Shown here: positions 46,285 through 59,238 of the stretch, piece by piece
Layout: each line of letters opens with the position of its first letter
How positions within the stretch are numbered: the first letter of the stretch is position 1
Assembly (NCBI GenBank): GCA_036768485.1
Contig: JAVLUZ010000169.1
Span: 1,056,936-1,120,935 of the forward strand
Reading direction: 5' to 3'
Length of the DNA stretch: 64,000 bases
From: Mermis nigrescens
Lineage: Eukaryota > Nematoda > Enoplea > Mermithida > Mermithidae
Made by a program: the position numbers and the translations under genes
Notes under the pieces: generated by a model
Databases searched by the model: none
What the model was told of the DNA's origin: nothing
What the model saw: only the letters and a program-made list of their open reading frames with translations

Positions 46285-46756
46285 CTCGTACGTAAATATG
46301 TATGTAAGTCAGCACGACATCCATCATACAAAATCGACACAAATTGGGTTTCTGCTCTATCACCTCTCAGTTTTGTGATGAAAACTATGCTTTTCAGTGT
46401 GTATGTAAAAGCTATCACGATTGTTGACTCTTCGACAAATTGCTCAAAATGCACAAGACGAAGGACTAATTCAGCACTGCGAACGGGCTTCGGTAAAAAT
46501 GTTTTAAATAAATATATGCCTGTTCAATATGCTTTTTAAAACTAATCTTTTTTTCAGTTCAGCACGTTTTCTGCTATTAGTGTCCGTTTTTTATTCACAT
46601 TAGAACGAATGAGAAATAAGGTAAAACCAGCGCTGTTTTACAATTTATGCAAATTATTCCGACTGGGTATAGTAAATCGTATTATAAATACTGATCACAA
46701 AATGATTTTCAGCGATTTTCTTCGATTTACTTATCCATCATTGATCGCTGATAATC

Positions 46757-48795
46757 ATGTACGCCGGCTCCCTCTATTGTCGTCTCATGATACTCAACGT
46801 TTTTTTCTTATTTTCGATCATTTTACCGCGTGAAACCGTGGGTTTAAGATGCCACGTAAATGAAACGGTGAGATTGAAAACGGACTGCTACCTATTTTTA
46901 TTTAGATCTTGACAGAAGCTGAAGTTTTCAAAATCAATTTCTTTATGCTTTGAAGCGCGAATCTATTTTTCAATCGCTTTTAAACGTAAATTACAATCAT
47001 TCGACCTAACGAGAACCATTTTCGCATAAAATATTTTTGAAAGCAATATGCAATAATCAGACTGACGAATTGACAAAACTTGTCTTTCTAATAAGAGAGC
47101 CGACACGGTCCACCAGATATAATCTAGTGATAAATCAAAAAATTGTTGCGTGATGGAGTGTACAGAAGTACTGTTCCACAACATAGTTTTACGAACGGTT
47201 CAGCCAGCCGTTCCAGAAAAATTTAAATATGAAATGCCAGAAACTTGCACATCTTTCTAAACCCAAATAATTCAACCAGCGCGGAAAAAGATAAAAAAGT
47301 AAAAGTATGATTCTGATACCTTTCACATGATGAGAGGTTCAGACATTCTCTCTTATGGTTCAAGACTGGACTGGGAGTTTCAGTAGTCTAGAACCCAAGA
47401 ATAGAAAAGTTGGAAAATTTTTGCGGGAAAATGAGGTAAAATTATTTCCGAAAATACTTAAAATGGGTAACAAAGTATGTAGTTTCAGTAACAGTTTAGC
47501 CCTATACCAGTTCAGTTTTCGAGGTCATTTTGGCCCAAAAAAGGTCGATTTTGCACCTCGGCTGAGACCAGCAGATCTCTCACTGATCGCTCATGCCTCT
47601 AGTACAGACAGTTGATGCACAGTATGACTGGTTTGCGGATCAACTAGTAAGAGGGGTCAAAAATATTAATCTTTTGTGGACTAAAATGACGTCAAAACTA
47701 GTGTAAAGTAGCGTTAAAACCATACTAATCAACTTTCTTTGGTAAATTTCAAGCACCTAAAAAGTAAACTTTTTTTTCGCGTGTACACTGACTTTCAATA
47801 GGATTTATTCTTTATTTTGGGTTTTCGTTTTCCCGGAGTATTATCTTGAAATTGTAAATGAAGAAAGGCTTGCCGTTGACAATTCGAACTTACTGTGACT
47901 GCCGACACCTAGGCCAAAACCTGCTTATAATAAATTATTTTTGCCTGAAGAGATACATACCTTATAGTCAATAGTTATATTTTTTGAAGAAAAAACTTCT
48001 TAGCATGCTTGAACCTGGTCTAAATTCATGTTGTTTGCAAATCTGCGATATTGAGACACTATTGGCCCTGAGAGTAATAACCATTGTGAAACCTAAATTC
48101 TACTTTTATTGCCATCTTAATATCATTTTTGATTTAAATATCACTTTTTATTGACTCTCTTAAGTTTCCGAAAAGAAATTTTCGCGCTTATAACAAAAAT
48201 CCGTAACACACTGAGCTTCATCGAGATGAAATTTGATGTTCCGAATCTACTACATATGTTGAACTGGTCATTTGAATTTGCATTCTAGTATTAGCTATTT
48301 TTACTTTACAATGAAATCTCAACACAAGGTTGGCAATATATATCAGAGGTTACCGTGAAATGCTTCAAATTGCCTAACACATCATATCAAAATTTTTCGA
48401 AAATTTGTGTCTTCTATAAAAAAGCACATAAAATATTAGTTTGCTTCAGAGCAGGTGTGGATAATTCAGTATAGGCGAATTTATTTGCTTGAAGGTTAAG
48501 TGAAACATAAGATGTACGAGTATGAGCCTTTTGAAAAAATCAGTCAAAAAGTATACGGATCAGGAAAGACACTGTTGTAACCAATTTCGTATGGAATTTC
48601 CCTAATATAAGGTTGTTCGTAATTTAGCAAAAGGTTACGCTTAATGTGACAGTGATCGAATTTCGGTGTTTGTGCAATCAAGACTCGTGCAACTATGGTC
48701 GCAATCTCAGCGAATATTTGAATAACACGATAAAAGCAGGAAATCAGGCTGATATGCCCAATGGAATTAGTCCTTTAAATTATCTTGACGTCTAG
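46757..48795 (+). CDS. Ly6-like paralog, exons 1 and 3 recognised
   Basis: Exon 1 (46757-46867) encodes a 37-residue signal-peptide segment ending VGLRCHVNET with donor ACG|GTGAGA. The last exon (48628-48795) begins after TTTAG with QKVTLNVTVIEF, has the signature CLCNQDSCNYGRN, like the complete gene, and ends at TAG. Both borders are phase 0. No counterpart of exon 2 (CPDCRYC) is found between them. Either exon 2 is lost or too diverged, giving a 92-residue protein with about five Cys, or the copy is a pseudogene. NVT and NET are possible N-glycosylation sites. The intervening 1.76 kb has repeat fragments only. Confidence 0.6.
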
Positions 48796-48839
48796 TTTGT
48801 TGAAAACCTTTTTGTATTGCTTATTGACAGAATAAAATT

Positions 48840-50744
48840 TTGCGGTTATTTAAGACTTCTAAATAATTTGCTATGAATGGAAGCTAATATCAAATATTTC
48901 AAGAATGCACAAAGCATGAATACCTTAGATACACGAAGTTGGATGTTCGTTTTTAGAAAAATCAAAATATCTCAAGTTTAGCTGCACACTTCGTGCGATA
49001 TTTAATCTAATCCTGTCATAAAAAATACAGAAGTGAACAATATCTGATTAGTCGACAAATGCAGTAGGTAAAAGTCGGAAATAAAAATAAAATTGCGACT
49101 AAATAGATTACGAATTAACTTGAATTTTAAGCATCTTTCAAATAAAATCTATTCTTTTTGCTTCTCGATCAGCTCTAATTTTATCGCATTTTTTCCTTGA
49201 ATTTATTTTCTTCCGAAGCATTGACCGTATACTGTCTGTAAATTAAAAATCAATCTAACTCAATACAAAATAGTCTATTAAGGTATTCGCTGAGGGAAAA
49301 TTAAATATTTCGGTAGAATATGCAAAACCGTACAACATACATATGTACAGCAACATGAATTAAGACTTAGTTGATGGAGTTTTGGTTTGGTCATTTTAAA
49401 CACCTAATTTGATATCGGTCCCAGTTTTACCAGATCATATGCGTCTGTTTAAAGATTTTGAAACACATTTGCATTTCTAGCCTTTAAAATAACTAAAGTC
49501 CTTCTATGGAATTTTACTTTCAAAATTCTCAAATGATCGTAACATCAGATTGACGTAGACTTCTTAGCTAAATAAATATTACTAGCAAAGAAAAATGTAC
49601 CGATAGAACAGAAAAGATGAATATACTTGGAATTATGGATTATAAGGATGTTAAAGGAAAAGACTAGGAAAAAGCTACCTAAAGCCGCAAAATCTGCTAA
49701 AAATCACACTTTATCTAAGCAATGTAAAAAATCGAAGTAAATCCTGCGGCCTCTAAAAAAAGTGTCTTTTTAAAATAATTTTCAAAGTTTCAGATGAGAG
49801 TGTATATACGAAATTTTTACTGTAGCTTCGTATCCTGATTGATAGAAAACTAAGTATTATTGTGTTTAAAGTAGTTTTATTTTGTTATGAGCATTACAGC
49901 AAGCAAAGAGGGGCCGGCTGATTAGTGTACACAATCGTTGCGGGCATGCTAGTGTACCTACATTAAGTCTGTGTAGATGGTCTATCTACACGCGTTTCAC
50001 GCTACCGAGCGGAACGCCGTTGACCACGTAATCTATGTACAACTCAGGGGCAACATTTTTAAAAATGAAATTGGTCCTCTGTAAATTTGTAAGATACTCA
50101 ATGCTTTGGGCGGAAAAGTGCTTCTCAGTGTACACTTTACACAACCGCTGGGTGTAAAGAAAACACAGTTAGATTCGTAATTCTAACGTTACATAAAACA
50201 TTTCGAAAAAGTAAAGCTTTGGCAACGCTCTGGAAGTAGAATTAATTTTTAGTATAAGCTTTACACAACTACTTGATGTCACGAAAACAGTCAGATCTGC
50301 AGTTCTGACGTTATGAAGATCATTTTGAAAAATTTCACGTTTTGCAACCCTCCGGAAGTAAAATGATTTCTTATTTTAACTTAACACCTCCGCAATGACT
50401 CAATATCTGGTGTAATTGAACGCGCCTTCGCGCATGTATTATTCTCGATGCTTAGTGCATTATATAAATAGGATCATGTCCTGACTCATATCGAGAGAAC
50501 TTGACAGACAGAAATCTGGTTTAAACGTCTTTTGCACCCTGAAGTTTGAACTTTACACATGCAAAACTAACTAGGTATTAAGTGTAAAGAAATGCAATAA
50601 AGTGCGATGTGTAATCATTGACATGCACCTTATTTTAGAATAGTTTGCATTATCCGTTTCATAAAACGAGTAGTTGACGGACGAAAAAAACGGTCATAAA
50701 CATGTTTTGTTAACCCCAAACTTTAAATTTGACACCGCTAATTA
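48840..50744. other. intergenic; two tandem 120-bp units
   Basis: No gene seen. At about 50140-50385 two units repeat: TTTACACAAC, TAAAGAAAACA-AGTTAGAT, AACGTTA, ATTTCGAAAAAG, TTTGGCAACGCTCTGGAAGT. TTTACAC-rich wording continues to 50730 and resembles bases 1-760. Confidence 0.5.
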
Positions 50745-50912
50745 CAGTCTGTTTTACATAAGCTTAGGCATAAATTTTGAGAATTTTTTCGAAAGTAGCC
50801 GACAAATTACGATGATTATATAACAAATCAATGCTATAATCGCAATCTGCCAGCTTATTGTTGGACATTGCTTTTAGAATGTACATATGCCCAAATTGTG
50901 TGAAACAGACTG
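50745..50912. mobile_element. MITE, AGTCTGTTTCA family, copy 2
   Basis: Ends CAGTCTGTTTTACATAA and TGTGAAACAGACTG are inverted; inside, GCTATAATCGCAATCTGCCAG matches copy 1 at 1757-1877. Confidence 0.75.
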
Positions 50913-51401
50913 AAACTCTTTTTCGAAATCAAAGAAACGCGTCCAAGTGCGACGTGTGACGCATGAAACGTGTTCACCTACTTTATTTTTATAAACCCAC
51001 TGCGTTTTCAGCGTACAACAATGGCTTTTTTAAAGTTAATCTAAGAAAGTACAAGGAACCAGACCTTAAAATCTATCTCTTGGAACAGATCATAAAATTC
51101 TCTATCTATTTACAGAAAAAAGTCTTGGAAAGAAGTAGTAATGGCCGTCAATCTGGGGTGCAACGCTGTAGGATAGGCTGTGTCATAACATAGGCAATGA
51201 CGCAAAAATCTGCTCCCTGAGGTAAGCTGAGGGAGCAACGTTAAAGTATATCGAGCATTTGGACGGGAAAGGAGGGGTGTAGGGGGCTCCCACCGCACCG
51301 CCTGTTATATCATGGTCGGTCTTGCAGCGTTGTTCCTCAGGTTGCATGGTCGATCTAGGGGCATCAGCTGGTGTGCCAAAAAATGCTAAAATGGCATAAA
51401 A

Positions 51402-51564
51402 CAGGCACGTGGCTGGCCGTCCTATTTTGGGTGACCAGCACTCATTTGGGAGGACTATGCCCAAAAAGACCAAAAATAGCACAAAATAACGTTTGAAAAG
51501 TCAGAGTTTTCTGAATTTTATGGGGGGTCAGGCCCCCCCCCATTCCCCCAGATCTACGTGCCTG
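51402..51564 (+). mobile_element. hAT-type MITE family B, copy B2
   Basis: CAGGCACGTGGCTGGCC to CAGATCTACGTGCCTG, flanked by GCATAAAA (51394-51401) and GCATAAAA overlapping the last base. It is absent from the equivalent place in the right inverted repeat, so it inserted after the Polinton formed. Confidence 0.82.
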
Positions 51565-52132
51565 CATAAAAATTATGTATCTGGTCAAGGATTTATTTCC
51601 GTACTTTTCGCCTTATTTTATCTAGAAATTTTCCTTGCTGAGATGCCCTCAAGTGCATGTCTCGTTGTGACGTACTTATGTTTTATTTATTATTCGAAGA
51701 AAGCACGTACACAACAAGTCACGAATAAATAAGTGATGTACAACTAATTTTGCTGAAAATTACAGTAAAAATCAACGAGGCAGCCATATAGATCAGCATC
51801 AGTTGTCCACCTTGCTTGATAAAAAGAAAAACGATATGACAAATCGTCGCAGGTTGAACATGAAAAAATTCGCAGTAATTTCAAGCGTGTTTTGAGGATT
51901 CCGAGCATCTCATCCGTAGATGCATGGCATGGCGGCTTTGGGGGTCAGCCTTCAGTCTCAAAAATAGGCATAAATTGATGGTCATTGCAGCAAAAAATTT
52001 TAATTTTAATCAATCCCCTGGACTTTTCCAATTAGGTCCCCTCCCGTGTATGTCTCGTCTCTCTACACGTATGCATGGACCTGCATACTACCGAAAACTT
52101 TGCCGTTTAAAAACAATTATTGATATATTTTT

Positions 52133-52540
52133 GTAAAGTTGTGAAAAATTTTTGTCAATTTGTGAAATATTTTTGTCAAGTTGTGAAATATTTTTGTCAC
52201 TTTGTGGAAATTTTTTGTCAAGTTGTGGAAATTTTTTGTCAAGATGTGAAATATTTTTGTCATGTTGTGAAATTTTTTTGTCAAGTTGTGAAAGTTTTTT
52301 CTCAAGTTGTGAAAATTTTTTGTCAAGTTGTGAAATATTTTTGTCAAGTTGTGGGAATTTTTTGTCAAGTTGTGAAAATTTTTTGTCAAGTTGTGAAATA
52401 TTTTTACATGCTTAAGCATAGTACTTTTGTCAAGTTGTGAAAATTTTTTGTCAATTTGTGAAAATTTTTTGTCAAGTTGTGAAACATTTTTGTCAAGTTG
52501 TGGAAATTTTTCATCAAGTTATGAAATATTTTTGTAAAAT
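52133..52540 (+). repeat. 21-bp minisatellite in the left Polinton repeat
   Basis: About 19 units of TTTTTGTCAAGTTGTGAAATA with small changes. Because 21 is a multiple of three, both strands stay open for about 100 codons as 7-residue repeats (HNLTKNF on one strand); these are not genes. One interruption, ACATGCTTAAGCATAG, lies at about 52407-52425. Confidence 0.92.
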
Positions 52541-52839
52541 TTTTATATTTTGCTGGAAGTATGCAGTTTTACCAATTTTTTCGCTAAAATAATAAGAATT
52601 CATCAATAAGACAAAAAAAAGAGAAAATATAGATGAAAAATATGAGTTTTAAGCACTCATTTCTGTTGTCTCAGCTTGATCGAAAGCTGTTTACACTTTA
52701 AAAAATTAAAATTGCTCCAATTCTGCATCATGAAGGCAGGTTTACTGCATCCATGACCCCAGCTGGCACGACGTGGACGTATGAAGCTCGCCAGCCACGA
52801 GATAATATAAAAAACATTCTTAGCACAATGTGTAACCAG

Positions 52840-53830
52840 CATTAGGTTGCAATTTATGCTGGTTACTGCATTTACCTTCTATTAACAGAAAAGCTTTGTT
52901 TTGTACAGTTAGCCTTGTTGCAAAACCTGGGTCTCTTAATTCAACAATAATCTCTCATTCAAATTTCTCAATCTGAAACATGACAAAACATGCAAATATG
53001 ACGTGCCGTATAAAAAATAGGCAGTACGTTTTTTTCGTTGTTTCTTCTCGCCTGGTTTTTTTCGGCGTCGTTTTGTCGCTTGCAATTCAGCGTACAGTGT
53101 ATAAGCGTTTAGTAATTAAACTATTCCAATTTCTTCAATTCGCTTGTTTGACGCCGATTTGGCTTCCAGCTGTTACAGTTAAGTTTACTTTTACAGTTAT
53201 TACATCACAGTGCAAAAGCATCGGATTTCTAGTGGGTCATAAACAGCATGATATTTAATTATTAATTTCTGTAATATTTTCAAATTATCGAAGCGTTCGG
53301 AATTGATTGCATTAAAAGGGAATTGGACCAGACAGGCATTGCTTTCTTCGCTTGGCATCGGATGTTTTGAACTCAGATTGCTACAATCTTTCAGTTTTTG
53401 TTTAGAGACCGGAACAAAGCTCAAAACGCCAAATTTATCTAAAACCGAGCAGGTCACACAATGTACAAAAAAGGAAATAGGACAGCGTATGATCGCCGGG
53501 AAATAACATATGGATTTACTGCTTGGCCAGTCAAACAAGTATACGTGCGCCCACAAACTCTTTTCAAGGAAGTAGCGCACGCACCTTTTCACTTCACCAG
53601 GCACACTGTACACCCCAACCACCACTAACCTAAATCTCGGGGTACGGCTGAGAATGTACAACAAAACAAAATCGGAAATGAACAGAGGCCGCTACACATT
53701 GCCGGCACTTGCTCCTCACAAGGCACGACATGTAAAAATGGGAAACGAAACAAAATCCAGAAAAAATAATAAAGTTATACACGTGTCCACGAACCTGTTT
53801 CACCAAGGTAACGCGTGCACAATACAATCA
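52840..53830 (-). other. Polinton interior, unidentified
   Basis: Between the inverted repeat and the polymerase. A 154-codon minus-strand frame at 53200-53664 has no recognised domain, and its composition (many C, F, S) does not look like a capsid or integrase. Possibly the remains of deleted genes. Confidence 0.35.
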
Positions 53831-55884
53831 AAAGCCAAACGGTAAAGTACAATAATTAGGGACCAAAGAACGTTTATCATACACAACCCTACAATCTTTT
53901 TTGTACCCCACAGTAAAAACGTTTCTCATATTATCCCTGAGAATTTTCTTTTCCAAAACGGTCTTTATGATCTCGTTTCCCGAACAGAAACCGATGACCA
54001 TTTGTTTCATTATGTCGAAATCGATCTCTTTCCTAGTGTTGAATGTTAAACGGAACCCCAAAATTTTATGAGTCTGATTTACAATATTTTTCCCGTCAAT
54101 AGTAACCCTGTACGCGTAATTTTTCGGCCCTCCCGCTACGAATTCACAAGTGTAAGCCCCATCCCCATAACCGCTAAGCTCGTCGGTCATATCGCCCAAG
54201 TAATGGCCTATTGGAACCATATAATTATCATTTTTCCAACTTAAATAAATAATTGAATCGGTGTCAAAATAAATTACGCGCGTCTCCAATTTTTCTAAAT
54301 AAGAATACAATTTGAGTCTAGCTTGTGCGGTTACATAAGAAGCTATTACCGGATTTAAGTTATTTAGAGCTTCTAGAAATTTGTCTTCTACGACATAAGT
54401 TGTACATGTCATGCGTTCGCCTAAAAACTGTACGGTGCTGACTTTTTTCGTGGGATCGAACATTAAGTTTACAAATTTTACCGGCTTGGTAAAATATTCG
54501 ACCTGAGATAAATTATTATGCTGTCCGAATTTTCCCTAAAAAGAATTTAACATAAGTTTAGCTAAAGTGGGCATACCTGAGTTTTTCACAATTTTCTGCT
54601 TGTCTAACCTTGTACCCTCGACTTCCTCGTATTGCCTAATATATTCGTCTTTTTCTTCTTCACATCCCTTTGACCACCCGTCCGCCTGCTGCTTCAATCG
54701 TAAGAACGTGTTTATATACTCTGTGAAAAGTCCGCCCTCTTTGGTCGTTGGGTCGTATTTTTCGATTTCTGTATAGTGCCAAACTTCGTAGATTTTTGTT
54801 ACAGTGTAGCCTTAATTGATTGCTTTGTACAGTTCTAGGGAAACCCAGGAGCCCGTGATTGATCTCTCTTTGTCTAAATGCTCACAGACGTCCTGCTTTT
54901 CTAAAACACAGGTCCGGCAGAGGGGGTAATAATTTGCCGTTGTGTCGGAAAGATAGGACTGGGTGGTACAAACCCCGAGGGGGACGACTGTACATTTAAT
55001 AATACCATTATACGGCTTATCATACAATGAAACAAAATTTTCAGTGATAATTACAGGATGTTTTAGTGGAAATTCGCCCGTTTTACATACCCAAGGATAC
55101 AAACTACATACATCGGTATAAGAAATTTTTTCGCCTTCTTTACATTCATGATATAACTTTACAGCGTTTGTACAACCGCCGTAAAATGCTTCTCTCGGCA
55201 ATAATGGAGTAACAAAATTTACAGAATCGAAAAAACGTTTCATATTGACATTTTGTTCAAGCTCTCGCTTCAGTTCACATTCCCATTTTTCTACAACTGT
55301 ATAGCCTAAATTTTCTAACGCTTTACGTCTATCTGCAGTGGCCTGATACGCTTCCTCGAACGTTCGATTATCTAGAGTTCGCTGCTTTCTATTTACAATA
55401 TTACATTTTGTACACCCGTGATAGTAACAACCGTTGAATTCATAGATTGTGTTCCCCGAGATCCCGTCGACTTTAAACCGCCCAATTTTTACCTCGCCCC
55501 CGTTTAATTTATGTCGAATACGAATGTTTTGAGTTTCCGAAAGCCATTTTAACCATTTTAATGCTATTATCGATTGATTTTCTAGAGACCGGTACCCGTG
55601 AGCTGGAACAATGCCAATACGTTCGGGTTTGAGAAAATTTTTACGGAAATACGTGATTACAGGCCGATGCTATTGTTAAACTGACAAGAAAAGGATCTAC
55701 GCCCGTTTCGTCAATGAAAATTTGACGAAACTTTAAACAACAACGCCGTAAAATATCTACATCGGAATTACAGTATTCTACAAGCTCTTTTTGTAAATCG
55801 AATGGTTCGTTTTTCGCTTTTTCAGTCTCGTACCATTTAAGAAATTCGCCGCGCGCCTCGTCTTTCATAGCGTTGGGTGAGTAG

Positions 55885-56404
55885 CACACCTGGGCGTGGG
55901 AGGTTTGGGAAGTATGCCCCCTGCAGAAACCAAAACACCCCCAGAAATCAAAATACCCCCCAGAATTCAATTTTTGAAATTTTTTTCGTTTTTTTCGCAA
56001 TTTTTTGATGCCAATGGATAGTGCTTGATGAGAAACGTCGAAAAATGGTGTTTTTATCGCCATACCACCATACGTGGGCAGCAAGAAAAATTCTGGGGGG
56101 GTGCAAGATTTTTTGAAGGTCAAAAAATGGCCTTAAAAATGGTGGTATGGCGATAAAAACACCATTTTTCGACATCTCTCATCAAGCACTATCCATTGGC
56201 ATCAAAAAATTGCGAAAAAAAATTTTCAAAAATTGAATTCTGGGGGGGGGTATTTTGATTTCTGGGGGTGGGTATTTCGGTTTCTGGGGGTTGCATACAC
56301 CCCCAAACCCCCACGCCCAGGTGTGCATACCATTATTTTTAAGGCCATTTTTTGATCTTCAAAAAATCTTGCAGACCCCAGAATTTTCTTGCTGCCCACG
56401 TATG
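55885..56404 (+). mobile_element. hAT-type MITE family A, copy A11 (host of A12)
   Basis: Forward copy starting CACACCTGGGCG at 55885 and ending GCCCACGTATG at 56404, split by A12 (56069-56325). Target octamer GTGAGTAG is at 55877-55884 on the left; its right partner is at 56695-56702, displaced by A13. It interrupts the DNA polymerase between exonuclease motifs II and III. Confidence 0.88.
56069..56325 (-). mobile_element. hAT-type MITE family A, copy A12, nested in A11
   Basis: Reverse copy CATACGTGGGCAGC to GCCCAGGTGTG, with octamers CATACCAC (56061-56068) and CATACCAT (56326-56333). Both flanks are internal sequence of A11. Confidence 0.88.
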
Positions 56405-56409
56405 GTGAG

Positions 56410-56691
56410 CATACGTGGGCAGCAAGAAAATTCTGGGGGAATGCAAGATTTTTTTGAAGGTCAAAAAATAGCCTTAAAAATGGTGGTATGGCGATAAAAA
56501 CACCATTTTTCGACGTTTCTCATCAAGCACTATCCATTGGCATCAAAAAATTGCGAAAAAAAACGAAAACAATTTTCAAAAATTGAATTCTGGGGGATAT
56601 TTTGATTTCTGGGGGGGGGTATTTTGGTTTCTGGGGGGTGCATACCCCCCAAGGGGTGCATACCCCCAAACCCCCTCCACGCCCAGGTGTG
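56410..56691 (-). mobile_element. hAT-type MITE family A, copy A13, at the edge of A11
   Basis: Reverse copy; flanks ATGGTGAG (56402-56409) and CTGGTGAG (56692-56699). It landed across the right border of A11 and split that element's target duplication. A duplicated AAGGGGTGCATACCCCC lies near its C-rich end. Confidence 0.88.
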
Positions 56692-58860
56692 CTGGTGAGT
56701 AGTGTTCGGAATCAGGTAGGGGGCCGATATAATTTTGGTTGTTTTTTTTGTGTTGAAAAGATGTGTGAAGTACCCCTTCTTCAGCTCTGGAATCGCCGAA
56801 AGTTTTTGGAAGAGAAGAAAGGGGCATGGGTAGGAAATTTAACGAATCGATAACCCGAACACCGCCCACTTCCAACATTATGACTTTAAGGCCGTGCGTT
56901 ACGATTTTAGGCAAAACTGTACAATTTTTGTGTAAATATTCGGGTAAAAATTGTGAATCGAAACCGCGAGCGTTATGGGCTAAAACTGTGGCGCCCCGAT
57001 GCTGCTCGCTAAATAACCATTTACAAAAATTTTCTAGACATTTTTCACCTAAAAACGTATATTTGCCACAGTTCTGACAAAAATCTGAATCTATACATTT
57101 TTCACAAACGCGATGAGCTATACAACAATTTGGTTCGTGCTTGAAAATTTTTCTGTACTTGTTTTCCCCAATTTCTACATCCTGACAAGTTTCAAAATCA
57201 AAAAATTTAAAGAAAGCTTTCCGTTTAGGTTCGGAATTCTTGTCAATAGGTTTCAAAAAACATTGATGATTGTCTCGATCTACATTAGAATTACACGTTT
57301 TACAGAAAAACTGATTACATTTATGATTTTTACCGTATTTGCTGCTTAATAATTGATTACAAGTTTTAAAACGTTTTAGAGTCTTACAGAGTGAAAGACG
57401 AGCTTGATCGTTAGTTTTTGACGGTTTTCCTAATTTATGCTTGTCAAAACATGATTCGCTCACGAACCATCGATTACATTCGTTACATAATTGCTAATTT
57501 ACAAATGTACATTCAGGAGTCGAATCACAACACCTACATTCGCCCTTATTACATCCGTGTCGCTCAGAATGATCATACGGTTTATCACAGCTTTCACAGT
57601 AATATACAGAACCAAAAAAGGCAGGGACTCGAGTAATTAAATCAAAATGATTATGATGGTGGTTTAAATGTATAATTTTTTTCGGCCGTGGGGCCTGCGA
57701 AAATTAGCGAATTGTTGAAATCTCGAGAATAAACTTTTAATTGGTACGTGGGTGATAAAATGGCCTGAATTTTACAAACTTCTTCAATCCCGCAGAGTGC
57801 TCTATGCTCCCCTAGACCCGCTTCGACCATTAAATTTTCGGCCAAACGTTTTTGTAAAGTGTACCGATTTTTGTCTCCCTTTCTTATAGCCTCCCATCGG
57901 GGGTCATTATCTAATTTAGCTTTTCCCGTGACTATAGCCCTGGCCAAACATAATTTATCCATGTTTGGGATTTGGATAAAACACCCCTCGTTCCCACAAT
58001 GCCTTTGAAACCAAGTGTCCCAATTTACAATTCTCGTTTTCGAAATTTTCTTACGCTCTGTTCCGCGGCCACCCATTGGAGGTTTAACGATTATAACGTT
58101 CAAACTTATTACCTCATCAAATGAAAAATCCTTCCTTGATTGATTGACTCGTTCTACGATGCTTAAGATCCGATCAGCGTTCATAAATTGTCTGGGGACA
58201 AGAGGTATTATTACGTGCCGGTCCAGACTCGGGTGAATAAGTTCAACTCCGACCAAATCGTCGTGGCTACAACCGTCTTAAATCCTTTCCAACGCGCTGT
58301 TCAAAACGGACTGGAGGAATCCGCCAGAACCGCGGAGCTCCTCCACATGTAGGAAACGTAGGTTATAGCCCCTGGCCTCAGAGTTGAACCGATTCACTCT
58401 CATCCTAAACATTTCGCCAACAACGTAATAATCACTCGCCCAGCCCCCAGCCGACTTGCGTGTTTTCCTCTTTGCCGAAAATAACGTCCCAGAAATCGGG
58501 CGATCCGAAATTGGTTCTGTCGGCCTTTGATCATTTTATGAATTCTTGGGAAATAATCGAAACGATCTTTTCTTCACCAACCGCCATAATCGGCTATTGA
58601 CCAGCTTTTGAAGCGTTTGACGTCTCGTAATTCCTGTGACGACCGTCTTCAACAATAGTTGCCCAAAATTGCGCCGTAATTGCGTTCCGAACGCCTATTC
58701 TTCCATACTCCAAGATTTTTCGTAGTATTACGCCAATGAGTTGCTCGTTTCCGACCTAGATTTTCGACTCGACCACCGCCAATAGAGTGTTGAAAGCTGG
58801 AAGTTCGAAATGCGCCGCCATAGTTCTTGAGAAGAATGAGCTCGCTAGCTCTGCTTGGCC

Positions 58861-58868
58861 TATTTATA
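58861..58868 (-). promoter_or_regulatory. TATA box of the Polinton polymerase
   Basis: TATAAATA on the minus strand about 40 bp upstream of the ATG at 58821, a normal spacing for a short leader. Confidence 0.55.
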
Positions 58869-59040
58869 GTCAGAGTGCTCTGTGAGCCATTCCGGAACAA
58901 CTTGCTAACCCATTCCGGAATGAGTTTGTGATGAGTCATCATTGCGCGCAAATTGCAAAATATGACGTAACATACTGAAATTTCTTGTAGTGCTTCGACG
59001 ATGACTCATCCTGATACTAAGTCATGTTTTGGCTGCCTAG

Positions 59041-59230
59041 CACACCTACGCGTGGGGGTTGGGGGTATGCAACCCCCTCCGAGAAACCGGAATACCCCCA
59101 GAATTCAATTTTTAATTTTTTTTGTTTATTTCGCAATTTTTTGATGCCAACAAATAGTGCTCGATGAGACACGTTGAAAATGGTGTTTTTTCGCAATACC
59201 ATCATTTTGAAGGCAATTTTCGACCTTATG
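59041..59230 (+). mobile_element. hAT-type MITE family A, copy A14, 3'-shortened
   Basis: CACACCTACGCG start; it ends TTTTCGACCTTATG, missing the usual AATCTTGCACCCCC block. Flanks CTGCCTAG and GTGCCTAG. Confidence 0.8.
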
Positions 59231-59238
59231 GTGCCTAG

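Larger units (their letters stand above)
51134..52800 (+). repeat. left terminal inverted repeat of the Polinton
   Basis: Matches the reverse complement of 59623-61070 in order: GGGGTGCAACGCTGTAGGAT, the TATAACATAGGC word, GCGTTGTTCCTCAGGTTGCA, AAAGCACGTACACAACAAGT, GGCAGCCATATAGATCAGC, the 21-bp array, GATCGAAAGCTGTTTACAC, ATCCATGACCCCAGCTGG. It is longer than the right copy mainly because of MITE B2 and flanking sequence. Confidence 0.88.
53831..58821 (-). pseudogene. Polinton family-B (protein-primed type) DNA polymerase, dead
   Basis: Reads leftward from ATG at 58821 (MAAHFELPAF). Segments in order: N-terminal region with DFWDVIFGKEE and ASDYYVVGEMFRMRVNRF; VGVELIHPSLDRHV to about 57660; Cys/His-rich zinc region (YYCESCDKPYDHSERHGC); exonuclease I FDFETCQ, II HNARGFDSQFLPEYL, III YCNSDVDILRRC; polymerase motif A YTDVCSLYPWV; motif B NSF-GKFGQ with the middle codon now TAG; motif C YFDTDSI. 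It would copy the element's own DNA from a protein primer. Inactivating changes: stops in the first 110 codons, TAA at 58278-58280, TAG near 57503, TAA near 54815, TAG in motif B near 54540; frameshifts near 58465, 57660 and 55650; and a MITE cluster at 55885-56694. Confidence 0.92.

Noticed and set aside
52117..52440. Long open frames on both strands (about 100 codons, HNLTKNF or CQVVKYF repeats)
   Set aside because: Produced by a 21-bp tandem repeat without stops; the same occurs in the inverted copy at 59859-60110. Not genes.
52133..52540. CRISPR-like array
   Set aside because: Repeats are contiguous 21-bp units without spacers, in a eukaryotic transposon.
53200..53664. 154-codon frame as a Polinton capsid, protease or ATPase
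   Set aside because: No Walker motif, catalytic triad or capsid-like pattern is visible; left as unidentified.
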